64,000 nucleotides of DNA from Spirulina major PCC 6313 (GTDB lineage Bacteria > Cyanobacteriota > Cyanobacteriia > Cyanobacteriales > Spirulinaceae). The position numbers and the translations under genes are program-made. The DNA lies in contig NZ_KV878783.1 of the NCBI RefSeq assembly GCF_001890765.1, positions 2,565,840 through 2,629,839 of the forward strand. The letters run 5' to 3'. Shown here piece by piece: positions 17,450-25,889 of this stretch. The stretch's first letter is position 1, and every line of letters begins with the position of its first letter. Below the pieces are notes generated by a model, which was not told the origin of the DNA, did not search any database, and saw only the letters and a program-made list of their open reading frames with translations.

Positions 17450-17632
17450 ATGGACGACCAAACCATAATCACCCTTGAATTTGACTTTATGGCCCACCGC
17501 GAATAGTGCAACATCCAAACCCACCAAGCCCTTCACAGCAAACCCTACAGCGATTCACTCAACTACTATCGTGAGCACCTTGCCCAGAGCCGACTCGCTC
17601 AACTGTGGCAAATCCTCAACGACACCCCCTAA
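17450..17632 (+). pseudogene. Decayed small ORF with in-frame stop
   Basis: A 61-codon frame starts at ATG 17450 (MDDQTIITLEFDFMAHRE) and reads through to 17632 (ending QLWQILNDTP) except for a TAG at 17504-17506. In another frame, 17385-17475 reads as coding-like sequence (IDRQTLQNILQAYGN), so there may be a frameshift too. The start resembles the DUF433 start next door (both MD-QxIITxE-like). The product is not recognised. I read it as the remains of one or two genes of the same small-gene patch. Its end abuts the convergent COP23 gene. Confidence 0.5.
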
Positions 17633-18202
17633 CTAATCCTCCGCCAATAGACCCGCCAACGGAATCTGTGCTGGTTGCTCCACCGTAATCTCTGCCGAAG
17701 TCTGATAACTGGCCGGATTCCCCGGCATCAACGCCCCCGCCACCCGCTGCAACGCCACCAACGCCTCCGTCTCATCCCCCGGCACAAGCGTCACCACAGG
17801 CGGACAATTTTGTGTCGCCTTAGTTCGCGCACAAATCACCCACTGATTCGGCGTTTTCTCATCCGGACGATACTCAAACGAAATTAACCCCGCCTCCTTG
17901 TAAAGATTCATCCGATCCGCAATCTCAATACAACGAACATCCGTATTCCAACCATCCCCCATCTCATGCACCATGTACAGCCACTCCTTCGGCTGCTTGT
18001 CAGGATTCTTCTGATACAACACCGTCCAAACCTGCCGAGCCATCGCCGGATCAGGATCAGGCCGCAACGCGCAAATGAACTGACTCTGAGGCGTAACCTG
18101 TAACGGCACTCGCCCCGAATACACCGTCCAACCCAACGTAATCACCCCCAACACCAAGCCACCAATCCCAATCCAAGCCGCATTATGTTCGTGAGTCGCC
18201 AT
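17633..18202 (-). CDS. COP23-domain protein
   Basis: 189 residues with one N-terminal membrane helix or uncleaved signal (about 9-29, WIGIGGLVLGVITLGWTVY). The rest matches the COP23 pattern of cyanobacteria: an early FxC pair (QFICAL), a tryptophan in a short strand (RQVWTVLY), an RCxEIADRMN motif, WVICART, CPPVVTLVPGDE and LVALQRVAG. COP23 was described as a circadian-oscillating membrane protein in a unicellular cyanobacterium; its biochemical role is unknown. It is convergent with the decayed ORF and has no operon partner. Confidence 0.75.
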   Translation of the reverse strand: MATHEHNAAWIGIGGLVLGVITLGWTVYSGRVPLQVTPQSQFICALRPDPDPAMARQVWTVLYQKNPDKQPKEWLYMVHEMGDGWNTDVRCIEIADRMNLYKEAGLISFEYRPDEKTPNQWVICARTKATQNCPPVVTLVPGDETEALVALQRVAGALMPGNPASYQTSAEITVEQPAQIPLAGLLAED

Positions 18203-18449
18203 GATTTTTAGAAAAATATTGATGGGTTAGAACTACAATCTCAACCTATTTTATTCCATAGGATAGGTTGGCTATGTTGAGGGTGTGAGGTTGCTGATGA
18301 GCGGTTGGGTTGTGGCTTTGTTGCACTTTGGGTGATGTTCGCAGCAAAGGCAACAGGATCGTAGGATTCTCCCTGTCTGTTTTCGTTCCATTGCTGCCAT
18401 GCCCGATAATGGAACGTTGACCGCTGTTATTTCGCCAACATTTGGGATT

Positions 18450-18932
18450 ATGACCCTTTACCTGCGCTCTGCTACGCCTGCCGATGTGCCGACCATTTTT
18501 CAACTGATCCGAGCCTTGGCCGACTATGAAAAACTGAGCCACGCCGTCACGGGGACGGCGGCGGATTTAGAGACCCATCTGTTTGGGCCCCATCCCTGTG
18601 CAGAGGTGGTCTTGGCGGAATGGGAGGGGATTGTGGCGGGGTTTGCTCTGTTTTTTCGGAACTATTCCACGTTTTTAACGCGACCGGGGTTGTATTTAGA
18701 GGATCTATTTGTCTTGCCGGACTATCGGGGGCGGGGTGTGGGGAAAGCGTTGCTGAAACATTTGGGGCAAGTCGCGGTAGAACGGGGCTACGGTCGGGTG
18801 GAGTGGTCGGTGTTGGATTGGAATCAGCCTGCGATCGCCTTCTACGAACGCATGGGTGCAACGGTGTTACCCGATTGGCGGATCTGTCGGGTCACGGGGG
18901 AAGCCTTGCAGACCCTCGCCCAGGCTGATTAG
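18450..18932 (+). CDS. GNAT-family N-acetyltransferase
   Basis: 160 residues from ATG 18450 (MTLYLRSATPADVPTIFQLI). A longer frame to 18399 exists but the family start fits the internal ATG. The acetyl-CoA binding motif is clear, VLPDYRGRGVGKALLKHL, followed by QPAIAFYERMGA. Its sequence resembles the diamine/spermidine N-acetyltransferase branch (ALADYEKLSHAV, GFALFF, YLEDLFV), so an amine substrate is plausible but unproven. It lies 9 bp upstream of a Ser/Thr kinase gene and is probably cotranscribed with it. Confidence 0.88.
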   Translation: MTLYLRSATPADVPTIFQLIRALADYEKLSHAVTGTAADLETHLFGPHPCAEVVLAEWEGIVAGFALFFRNYSTFLTRPGLYLEDLFVLPDYRGRGVGKALLKHLGQVAVERGYGRVEWSVLDWNQPAIAFYERMGATVLPDWRICRVTGEALQTLAQAD

Positions 18933-18941
18933 AGCGTTGCG

Positions 18942-20558
18942 ATGACCTCTGTGCCGCGCCATTGCGTTAATCCCCACTGTCCTGCCCCGTTTCCCCAACC
19001 GAGTCAGCATCGGTTTTGTCAGCGGTGCGGCACGAGTTTGGAGTTGCGCGATCGCTTCATTCCCCATCAACGCTTAGGGGCGGGTGGTTTCGCCACGATC
19101 TACACCGTTTGGGATACCCAACGCCAGATCGAACAAGTCCTGAAAGTTCTCACCAACCCCGCCCCCAAAGCCCTCGACCTCTTCACCCAAGAAGCGATCG
19201 TGCTGCGCAGCCTCTCCCATCGCGGCATTCCCCGTGTCGATGCCGACGGCTTCTTTGAAATTCCCACCCCCGACCTCACCCTCTACGGTTTGGTGATGGA
19301 AAAAATCAACGGCCAAACCCTCGAAGCCCTCCTCCTTGACCAATACCCCGAAGGCTGCCCCGAACCCCTCGTCCTCGATTGGTGTCGCCAAGCCGTCCGC
19401 ATCCTGCGCCTCCTCCACCACCGCCACATCATTCACCGCGACCTCAAACCCTCTAACCTGATGATCCGCGCTGAGACGGGGCAACTGGTGATCATTGACT
19501 TCGGCGGCGCAAAACAGGTGGGGGTGGCCACGGCTTCGACGCGCCTCTTTTCGGCGGGCTACAGTCCCCCAGAACAGGTGGTAGGGGCAGCGGTCGATCC
19601 CCGTGCTGATATCTATGCCTTGGGGCGCACCCTGCTCCATCTCCTCACGGGTCAACCCCCCGAAGCCTGGCCCGAAACCCCCCAAGGGACGCTTCAATGG
19701 TCGCCCCGCTGGCCCATTTCTCCCCCCGTGGCGCAGTTGCTCACCCGCATGATCGCCCCCAATCCTGCCGATCGCCCTCCGTCCCTCGCCCAGGTACAAC
19801 GGCAGTTAAAGCGCCTCCATCCGTCCCCCTGGCGGCAGCAATGGCGGGCACAGTGGCAACGATGGCGGCGGGATTGGCGACGGTTTCAGATCCGGGTGCT
19901 GGAGCCGGTGGGGGCAGCGTTGCGCCAGAGTATCGAGCAGTGGATCGGGGCGATGCTGGGGGCGATCGCAGGCTCCCAGGTGGGCTATTGGGGGGGACGG
20001 ATCGAGGCGATCGGGCCACGGGCGGCGGCGGCGTTGACCCAGTGGCTCCAGGTACAATTACCGGGGGTGATGGTGGAGGTGGATGGGACAATGTGGGTGT
20101 TTGCCTTGGCGGGGTGGGGGACGGGGTTTGGGTTGGCTTGGGCGAGGGCGGGTCGCTATGGGCCGGGTTGGGTGGGGCTGCTGGGCCTGTTGAGCTATGG
20201 GCTGGGGTGGTTGTTTTGGTTGGGGATGCCTTTTGGGGTGTGGTGGCGGTTGGGGGTGTTGGTGGTGGTGGCGGTGGGGCTGTTGGTGTTGAGTTTGGGG
20301 ATACCGCGCGGGGCGATCGCAGCGGCGGGGCTGGCGGTGGGTTTCGTGGTGGCGGGGGTTGGGGCTGTGTCGTGGGGATTTGGGATGACGGCGGCGGATT
20401 GGTCGGTGATTTTGAGTTTTGAGGATGCGATCGCTGCCTACGGCTTTTGTGCCCTGGTGGCGGGGTTGTTGAGTCTGGGGGTGAGCGGGGCGGTCTATGC
20501 GATCGCGCCCTTGGGCCAATGGTGGATGCGATCGCATCACCGCCAAAACTCCCCCTGA
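18942..20558 (+). CDS. Ser/Thr protein kinase with zinc ribbon and membrane tail
   Basis: 538 residues. A four-Cys zinc ribbon (CVNPHCP ... FCQRCGTSL) occupies residues 8-32. A Hanks-type kinase domain spans about 40-300: Gly loop LGAGGFATIY, Lys in VLKVL, HRDLKPSNL catalytic loop, DFGGAK metal site and a GYSPPEQ activation segment. The C-terminal 200 residues include four to five membrane helices (about 345-520) encoded by very G-rich DNA. This layout is common in cyanobacterial SpkC/SpkF-like kinases. All catalytic residues are intact. Substrates are unknown. Confidence 0.92.
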   Translation: MTSVPRHCVNPHCPAPFPQPSQHRFCQRCGTSLELRDRFIPHQRLGAGGFATIYTVWDTQRQIEQVLKVLTNPAPKALDLFTQEAIVLRSLSHRGIPRVDADGFFEIPTPDLTLYGLVMEKINGQTLEALLLDQYPEGCPEPLVLDWCRQAVRILRLLHHRHIIHRDLKPSNLMIRAETGQLVIIDFGGAKQVGVATASTRLFSAGYSPPEQVVGAAVDPRADIYALGRTLLHLLTGQPPEAWPETPQGTLQWSPRWPISPPVAQLLTRMIAPNPADRPPSLAQVQRQLKRLHPSPWRQQWRAQWQRWRRDWRRFQIRVLEPVGAALRQSIEQWIGAMLGAIAGSQVGYWGGRIEAIGPRAAAALTQWLQVQLPGVMVEVDGTMWVFALAGWGTGFGLAWARAGRYGPGWVGLLGLLSYGLGWLFWLGMPFGVWWRLGVLVVVAVGLLVLSLGIPRGAIAAAGLAVGFVVAGVGAVSWGFGMTAADWSVILSFEDAIAAYGFCALVAGLLSLGVSGAVYAIAPLGQWWMRSHHRQNSP

Positions 20559-20581
20559 TCCCAAAGGTGGTTTTGGAATCA

Positions 20582-20598
20582 GTGAGCCAGAGGCTCAC
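20582..20598. repeat. Perfect 7-bp hairpin after kinase gene
   Basis: GTGAGCC-AGA-GGCTCAC. A related, less symmetric copy precedes the repeats at 2767. It could terminate or protect the kinase transcript, but it lacks a T-run. Confidence 0.6.
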
Positions 20599-20625
20599 AC
20601 GACCCTTGCGAGATTAAGCTTCTGT

Positions 20626-20742
20626 AGTGCGAGCTTCTAGCTCGCTCTGGATTGCCAGTTTGTGAGGGAAAGCAGCAGTGCGAGCTTCTAGCTCGCTCTG
20701 GATTGCCAGTTTGTGAGGGAAAGCAGCGGGCAAGATGCCCGC
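20626..20742. repeat. 51-bp perfect tandem duplication and REP-like hairpins
   Basis: The 51-bp unit beginning AGTGCGAGCTTCTAGCTCGC at 20626-20676 is repeated exactly at 20677-20727. Each unit holds the GCGAGC/GCTCGC hairpin of the dispersed repeat family. A third hairpin, GCGGGCA-AGA-TGCCCGC (20726-20742), follows in opposite orientation, and a degraded fourth lies near 20763. The 250-bp gap between two convergent genes (kinase and fabI) is thus wholly repeat DNA. Confidence 0.9.
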
Positions 20743-20808
20743 ACTACAGTCGGAACCTCAAGGAGTGCGAGCGTCTAGTTCGCTACTTGCTTCACCCTTT
20801 AGGACGGA

Positions 20809-21588
20809 CTACATCCCCATAATTTCGTAGCCCGAATCCACATAGAGAATCTGACCCGTCACCCCACTGGCTAAATCGCTACAGAGAAACGTGGCCGCGT
20901 TGCCCACTTCTGTCTGAGTCACCGTGCGGCGCAGAGGGGCGGTGGCTTCCACATGGTGGATCATGTCGAGAATGCCCCCCACAGCGGAAGAGGCTAAGGT
21001 GCGAATCGGCCCGGCTGAAATACCATTCACCCGAATATTTTTGGGGCCTAATTCCGCTGCCAAATACCGTACCGACATTTCTAACGCCGCTTTCGCCACG
21101 CCCATCACGTTGTAGTTAGGAATCACCTTCACACCGCCGAGGTAGGTGAGGGTGACGATCGCACCCCCGTCATTCATGAGCGGTCGTGCAGCTTGGGCGA
21201 GGACGGGTAAGGAATAGCTGCTAATTTCCAAGGCCGTTTTAAAGCCATCGCGGGAGGTGTTGATAAATTCCCCGGTTAAATCCTCACGCTGGGCAAAGGC
21301 GAGGCAGTGGATCAGGATGTCAAAATTACCCCAGGTTTCTTTCACCGTTGCAAAGGCCGTCGCCACCTGTTCGTCATTTTGGACATTGCAGGGCACAAAC
21401 ACCGACGGATTCAACGGTTCAACGAGGGTGCGCACTTTTTTTTCAAACTTGCCCGCCTCATCGGGAAGGTAAGCAACGCCAATTTCAGCCCCGGCGGCGT
21501 GGAGTTGTTGGGCAATCCCCCAGGCGATGGAGCGATTGTTGGCGATGCCTGTTACTAAGGCTTTTTTTCCTGTTAAATCCAATAACAT
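20809..21588 (-). CDS. fabI: Enoyl-[acyl-carrier-protein] reductase (NADH)
   Basis: 259 residues, the usual length. The short-chain dehydrogenase fold is evident, with a FabI-type start GKKALVTGIANNRSIAWGIA, the cofactor segment YLPDEAGKFEKKV and the active-site pair YNVMGVAK (Tyr and Lys six apart). NIRVNGISAGPIRTLASSAV closes the substrate side. FabI reduces trans-2-enoyl-ACP to acyl-ACP in the last step of each fatty acid elongation cycle. It is monocistronic here and convergent with the kinase gene. Confidence 0.96.
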   Translation of the reverse strand: MLLDLTGKKALVTGIANNRSIAWGIAQQLHAAGAEIGVAYLPDEAGKFEKKVRTLVEPLNPSVFVPCNVQNDEQVATAFATVKETWGNFDILIHCLAFAQREDLTGEFINTSRDGFKTALEISSYSLPVLAQAARPLMNDGGAIVTLTYLGGVKVIPNYNVMGVAKAALEMSVRYLAAELGPKNIRVNGISAGPIRTLASSAVGGILDMIHHVEATAPLRRTVTQTEVGNAATFLCSDLASGVTGQILYVDSGYEIMGM

Positions 21589-21659
21589 AGTTGCGTTTAA
21601 ATCCTTAAAGTCTAATGATGTAGCCGTACAGATCAGCCCAGTATTCTAGGGTATCAGGC

Positions 21660-22868
21660 TTGGGTGACGCGATCGCAGACGCTAAAATCAGGGGCGACAC
21701 CCTTGGAAAAGTCCCGATGCTAGAACTGTTGGCCCTGAGCGTTTTTTTAAATCCCGAAGCCCCGCCCTACCAAGTCAATCCTGGCCAGGGTTACGATGGC
21801 GTGGTCTTGCTCAACATTGACGGCGACCGCACCGTCTGCACCGGCGCACTTCTCACCAGCGGTCGCCACATCCTCACCGCTGCCTCCTGCTTTGAAACCC
21901 AAGCCCCCGGCACACCCTCCACCACTGCCGACAGCGATCGCGTCACCGTCACCTTCCATCTTCCCGCCATCGCCCCTGATCCTGCCGACCCTAATCCTGC
22001 CGACCCCGATCCTGCCGACCCCGATCCTGCCGACCCCGATACCATCGTCACCTCCCGCCAGGCCGCCGCCGTCCACATTCACCCCCGCTGGGACAACAGC
22101 CCCCAACGCAACCATAACCTCGCGATCATCGAACTCAGCAACCCCGCCCCCGCCCAAGCCGACCGCTACGCCATCTACCGCAGTTCCGTCCCTGGCATTG
22201 ACGAAATCAATCGCACCTTTACCCGCATCGGTTACGGCATCGCGGGCAATGGGGTACAGGGGGAGGTGAGCGGCTCGATCATCCAGCGCAAGTTGATGGG
22301 CGGCAACCGTTACGATGCCTTTGGGGACTTGCTCAATACGCCCCCCAAGGGTGCAGAGGCGAACCCGTCTACGGTGAATGCGATCGCCCCCAATACCCAA
22401 CTGCTCTACGATTTTGATGGCTTCAGCCGTTCGCGGGATGCCCTCGGTCGAGAATACCAACTCTATGATCTAGGGGTGTTGCGGCGCGATACCGCCTTCT
22501 CCGAACTAGACGATCGCCTCCTCGAAGTTCGCCCCCCCTTACCCGTTGGCCTAGAACTAGACGACTCGGACTCATCAGAACCGGACCCCAACACCCCCAA
22601 CCTCCCCCCCGCCCAACTCGCCCAACTGCAAAACCCCTCCCTTCCCATCGGCCTCCCCTGGGAATCCGGCACCACCCAAGGCGACGAGGGCAGCCCCGCC
22701 TTTATTGATGGCAAAATCGCCGGGATTGCCTCCCAACGACTCCGCCCCCAAACCGAGGGCATTGACATCACCGACGAACTCGACGGCAGCGTCGGTGAAT
22801 ATTTTCTTGATACGCGAGTTTCCGCCTATGCCGATTTTGTTGATGAGATTTTAGGGAAATCGCCGTAA
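21660..22868 (+). CDS. Trypsin-like protein lacking the whole catalytic triad
   Basis: 402 residues from TTG 21660, or 383 from ATG 21717. The S1 trypsin fold is recognisable: CTGALLTSGRHILTAASCF, HNLAIIELSNP, GYGIAGNG, TQGDEGSPAF and GIASQRL. Each catalytic residue is replaced: His by Ser (TAASC for TAAHC), Asp by Asn (HNLAI for HDLAL) and Ser by Glu (GDEGSP for GDSGSP). The reading frame is otherwise intact over 400 codons, so this looks like a kept pseudoenzyme, not a decaying gene. A 15-bp tandem repeat at about 21978-22041 encodes PADPD repeats in a surface loop. No clear cleavable signal peptide is visible. Confidence 0.8.
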   Translation: MGDAIADAKIRGDTLGKVPMLELLALSVFLNPEAPPYQVNPGQGYDGVVLLNIDGDRTVCTGALLTSGRHILTAASCFETQAPGTPSTTADSDRVTVTFHLPAIAPDPADPNPADPDPADPDPADPDTIVTSRQAAAVHIHPRWDNSPQRNHNLAIIELSNPAPAQADRYAIYRSSVPGIDEINRTFTRIGYGIAGNGVQGEVSGSIIQRKLMGGNRYDAFGDLLNTPPKGAEANPSTVNAIAPNTQLLYDFDGFSRSRDALGREYQLYDLGVLRRDTAFSELDDRLLEVRPPLPVGLELDDSDSSEPDPNTPNLPPAQLAQLQNPSLPIGLPWESGTTQGDEGSPAFIDGKIAGIASQRLRPQTEGIDITDELDGSVGEYFLDTRVSAYADFVDEILGKSP

Positions 22869-22891
22869 TTCCTGAAGGTCTATGCAGCTGG

Positions 22892-23617
22892 TTAAGCCCG
22901 CTTGAGCACGCCTTTTTCGCATTGTTGGGGCACAACATCGGTGATATCGGTTTGGGCGCAGTAGCGGATATCATCGAGGAGATCTAAGCGCATCAGGCGT
23001 TGGCCGTGGCTGGCGTGGCTAAAGAGGGTGACGAGATCCTCTTGCCACTGTTGATAGAGTGCGATCGCGCCGAGGGCTTCATCATTCCCCAACATCTCCC
23101 CCCCAGCCGCTTCATAGAACGGCAACGCCACCGCCCCCGCACAAACCGTATCTTCCAGGGAATAACTCCCCTGCCAACCCGACCCCACCAGCCACACTGT
23201 TTCCGGTTGATGATCCTTAAGGGCATTGACCACCGCTTGGCGGTTAATCTGCGCGGCAGTGAGCACTAAGGGCGCATCCTCCACACATTGCAGGGCACGA
23301 GTGCCGTTGGTGGTACTCAAAAAGAGGCGTTTATCCTGGACGAGGGAGGCGGTACAAGCGAGGGGAGAGTTCCCTAGTTCAAAGCCATCTACCTGTTGGC
23401 CGCCCCGCTCCCCGGCCCGGAGTCGCTGCTCAGCGGGCCAGGCCGCGCTGACTTGGGTGAGAATGTCTAGGTCGCGGAAGGCTTGCACCGCTTCCGCTCC
23501 GGCGGCGAGGGCTGTGGCGATCGTCGTGGTGGCGCGGAGCACATCGATCACCACGGCACAGTCCGGGAGGTGATCGGTCGGGGTCAGTTCAGGGGTGTGA
23601 TAAACAAAGATTTTCAC
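22892..23617 (-). CDS. comB: 2-phosphosulfolactate phosphatase family protein
   Basis: 241 residues from a GTG start. The motif set is that of ComB: an early [42 protein letters not shown] and [19 protein letters not shown]. In methanogens ComB hydrolyses 2-phosphosulfolactate on the route to coenzyme M. Cyanobacterial homologues are common although coenzyme M is not, so the in vivo substrate is uncertain. It is convergent with the pseudo-trypsin gene (23 bp apart) and divergent from ftsH. Confidence 0.88.
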   Translation of the reverse strand: MKIFVYHTPELTPTDHLPDCAVVIDVLRATTTIATALAAGAEAVQAFRDLDILTQVSAAWPAEQRLRAGERGGQQVDGFELGNSPLACTASLVQDKRLFLSTTNGTRALQCVEDAPLVLTAAQINRQAVVNALKDHQPETVWLVGSGWQGSYSLEDTVCAGAVALPFYEAAGGEMLGNDEALGAIALYQQWQEDLVTLFSHASHGQRLMRLDLLDDIRYCAQTDITDVVPQQCEKGVLKRA

Positions 23618-23818
23618 GGGCGTTGGGGGATAAAAAGGGAAAGGGCACGCTTATCTTACGCGAGAAACATACCGAGTGTATAGTCTATCCTAACGAGTTG
23701 TATCATTTATGATTCCCTATCCTTCAGGCTCTCCCTCAAGGGCAACCTGCGGAAATCCAGTGAGAAACTTTAAAATAAGACTTGTAATCGTCACACCTTA
23801 CCGAGTATCCCTCATCGC

Positions 23819-25717
23819 ATGAAGAAGCACTTTTACCCCAGAGCGTCGGCGGCGACTCGCAAGCGTTGGCACGTTGTCCTCGGCCTGACCTTGGCGAGCT
23901 TGTTGCAGTGGACGATGCCCCAAGGCGCGATCGCCCAAGACGAACAACCCAATACGCTCTCCTACAGTCAACTCTTGAAGCAAGTCGATGAGGGCAAAGT
24001 TCAAAGCATTGAATACGACCCTGAAACCGGCATGGGGAAAGTCACCCTCGCCGGAGAAGGCACACAGAGCTACAGTGTAGACCTCTTCCAGGACAACCCA
24101 GAACTGATCCAACGGGTGCGGGCCAACAATATCGATTTCTCGGTCAAACCCTCCGCCGACCACAGCGCCACCGTGGGACTCTTGGCGAACCTGGCCCTGT
24201 TGGTGATTATTTTTGCGGTGGTGGTGATGGTGTTGCGCCGTTCTGCGTCCTCGTCGGGTCAGGCGTTTTCCTTTGGGCGATCGCGGGCCCGCTTTCAAAT
24301 GGAAGCCAAAACCGGCATTGTCTTCGACGACGTAGCCGGCATTGACGAAGCCAAAGAAGAACTCCAAGAAGTCGTCTCCTTCCTCAAAGAAACCGAACGC
24401 TTCACCTCCATCGGCGCTCGCATCCCGAAAGGTGTCCTCCTCATCGGCCCCCCCGGAACCGGTAAAACCCTCCTCGCCAAAGCCGTCGCCGGGGAAGCCG
24501 GTGTTCCATTCTTCAGCATTTCCGGCTCAGAATTTGTCGAAATGTTCGTCGGGGTTGGGGCCTCACGGGTGCGGGATCTGTTTAAAAAAGCCAAGGAAAA
24601 TGCCCCTTGTTTGATTTTTATTGATGAAATCGATGCCGTGGGTCGCCAACGGGGCGCAGGCATCGGCGGCGGCAATGACGAACGGGAACAAACCCTAAAC
24701 CAACTCCTGACGGAAATGGACGGCTTTGAAGGGAATACCGGCGTGATCGTGATTGCCGCCACCAACCGCCCCGATGTCCTCGACACGGCCCTGCTGCGTC
24801 CCGGTCGGTTCGATCGCCAGGTCATGGTGGATTTACCCGATCGCAAAGGTCGCCTCAAAATCCTCGAAGTCCACGGCCGCACCAAAAAACTCGCCGCCGA
24901 TGTGTCCCTCGAACTCCTGTCCCGCCGGACTCCTGGCCTCGCCGGGGCAGACCTAGCCAACCTCCTCAACGAAGCCGCCATTCTCACCGCTCGCCGCCGC
25001 AAGGACGAAATTTCCGGCCAAGAACTCGAAGATGCCCTCGATCGCATCACCGTCGGCCTCAAAATGAAGCCCCTCCTCGACAGCAAGAAAAAATGCATGA
25101 CCGCCTACCATGAACTCGGTCACGCCCTCCTCGCGACCCTCCTTGAACATTCCGACCCCCTCAACAAGGTGACGATTATCCCCCGTTCCGGCGGCATTGA
25201 GGGCTTCACGGATCAAGTGCCCGATGAAGAAGTGGTGGATAGTGGCCTGTATACGCGGGCGTGGATTCTCGATAAAATCACCGTGGCTCTAGGCGGCCGA
25301 GCGGCGGAAGCCGAGATTTTCGGGGATCTCGAAATCGACAGCGGTTCTGCGAGCGACATCAAAAAAGTCACGGATCTAGCCCGGCGGATGGTGACGCTTT
25401 ACGGAATGTCTGAACTGGGACAGGTGGCCCTCGAAACCCCCAACGGTCAACAGGTGTTCTTGGGTGGGGATGATTGGAATCGCTCGGAATATTCTGAGGC
25501 CGTGGCGGCGAAAATTGACCACCAAGTGCGCAATATTGCGATGCACTGCTACGATCGCGCCCGCCACCTGATTCGGGAACATCGCCCCTTGATGGATCGC
25601 TTAGCCGAAGCCCTGCTCGAACAGGAAACCATCGAAGGTCAGGACTTCCGCAAGATCGTCGCGGAATACACCCAATTACCCTCAAAGCAACGCAAGTTAA
25701 TGTTGGCGAAATTGTAA
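23819..25717 (+). CDS. ftsH: ATP-dependent zinc metalloprotease FtsH
   Basis: 632 residues. Two N-terminal membrane helices (about 18-38 and 118-142) flank a lumenal/periplasmic domain. The AAA domain has Walker [11 protein letters not shown] (about 210), Walker [12 protein letters not shown], and the pore motif FVG. The zinc site is HELGH (His431), a small change from the usual HEAGH. FtsH hexamers pull out and degrade membrane proteins; in cyanobacteria they also remove damaged photosystem II D1. Which of the usual four paralogues this is cannot be settled here. Confidence 0.96.
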   Translation: MKKHFYPRASAATRKRWHVVLGLTLASLLQWTMPQGAIAQDEQPNTLSYSQLLKQVDEGKVQSIEYDPETGMGKVTLAGEGTQSYSVDLFQDNPELIQRVRANNIDFSVKPSADHSATVGLLANLALLVIIFAVVVMVLRRSASSSGQAFSFGRSRARFQMEAKTGIVFDDVAGIDEAKEELQEVVSFLKETERFTSIGARIPKGVLLIGPPGTGKTLLAKAVAGEAGVPFFSISGSEFVEMFVGVGASRVRDLFKKAKENAPCLIFIDEIDAVGRQRGAGIGGGNDEREQTLNQLLTEMDGFEGNTGVIVIAATNRPDVLDTALLRPGRFDRQVMVDLPDRKGRLKILEVHGRTKKLAADVSLELLSRRTPGLAGADLANLLNEAAILTARRRKDEISGQELEDALDRITVGLKMKPLLDSKKKCMTAYHELGHALLATLLEHSDPLNKVTIIPRSGGIEGFTDQVPDEEVVDSGLYTRAWILDKITVALGGRAAEAEIFGDLEIDSGSASDIKKVTDLARRMVTLYGMSELGQVALETPNGQQVFLGGDDWNRSEYSEAVAAKIDHQVRNIAMHCYDRARHLIREHRPLMDRLAEALLEQETIEGQDFRKIVAEYTQLPSKQRKLMLAKL

Positions 25718-25725
25718 CTTCCGGG

Positions 25726-25826
25726 CTTCGACTCCGCTCAGCCCTCGGTTCTGAACTTGTTGTGTGAAAGGCAGCGCACCCTGAGCGGAGTCGAAGGGTA
25801 AGTGTCCGGGCTTCGACTCCGCTCAG
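25726..25826. repeat. CTTCGACTCCGCTCAG inverted/direct repeats
   Basis: CTTCGACTCCGCTCAG at 25726-25741 is followed by its exact reverse complement at 25781-25796 and a second direct copy at 25811-25826. The inverted pair, 39 bp apart, could fold into a 16-bp stem just after the ftsH stop. A short TGTAGCCCTCGGT duplication follows. This 16-mer is known as a widely dispersed repeat in many bacterial genomes. Confidence 0.88.
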
Positions 25827-25889
25827 CTCTCGGTTGTAGCCCTCGGTTGTAGCCCTCGGTTTGGTCTATTGTTTCGAGTTGAGTTAACC

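Noticed and set aside
19741-20598. Minus-strand frame of 285 codons, Pro/Ser/Thr-rich
   Set aside because: Antisense of the G-rich membrane tail of the Ser/Thr kinase.
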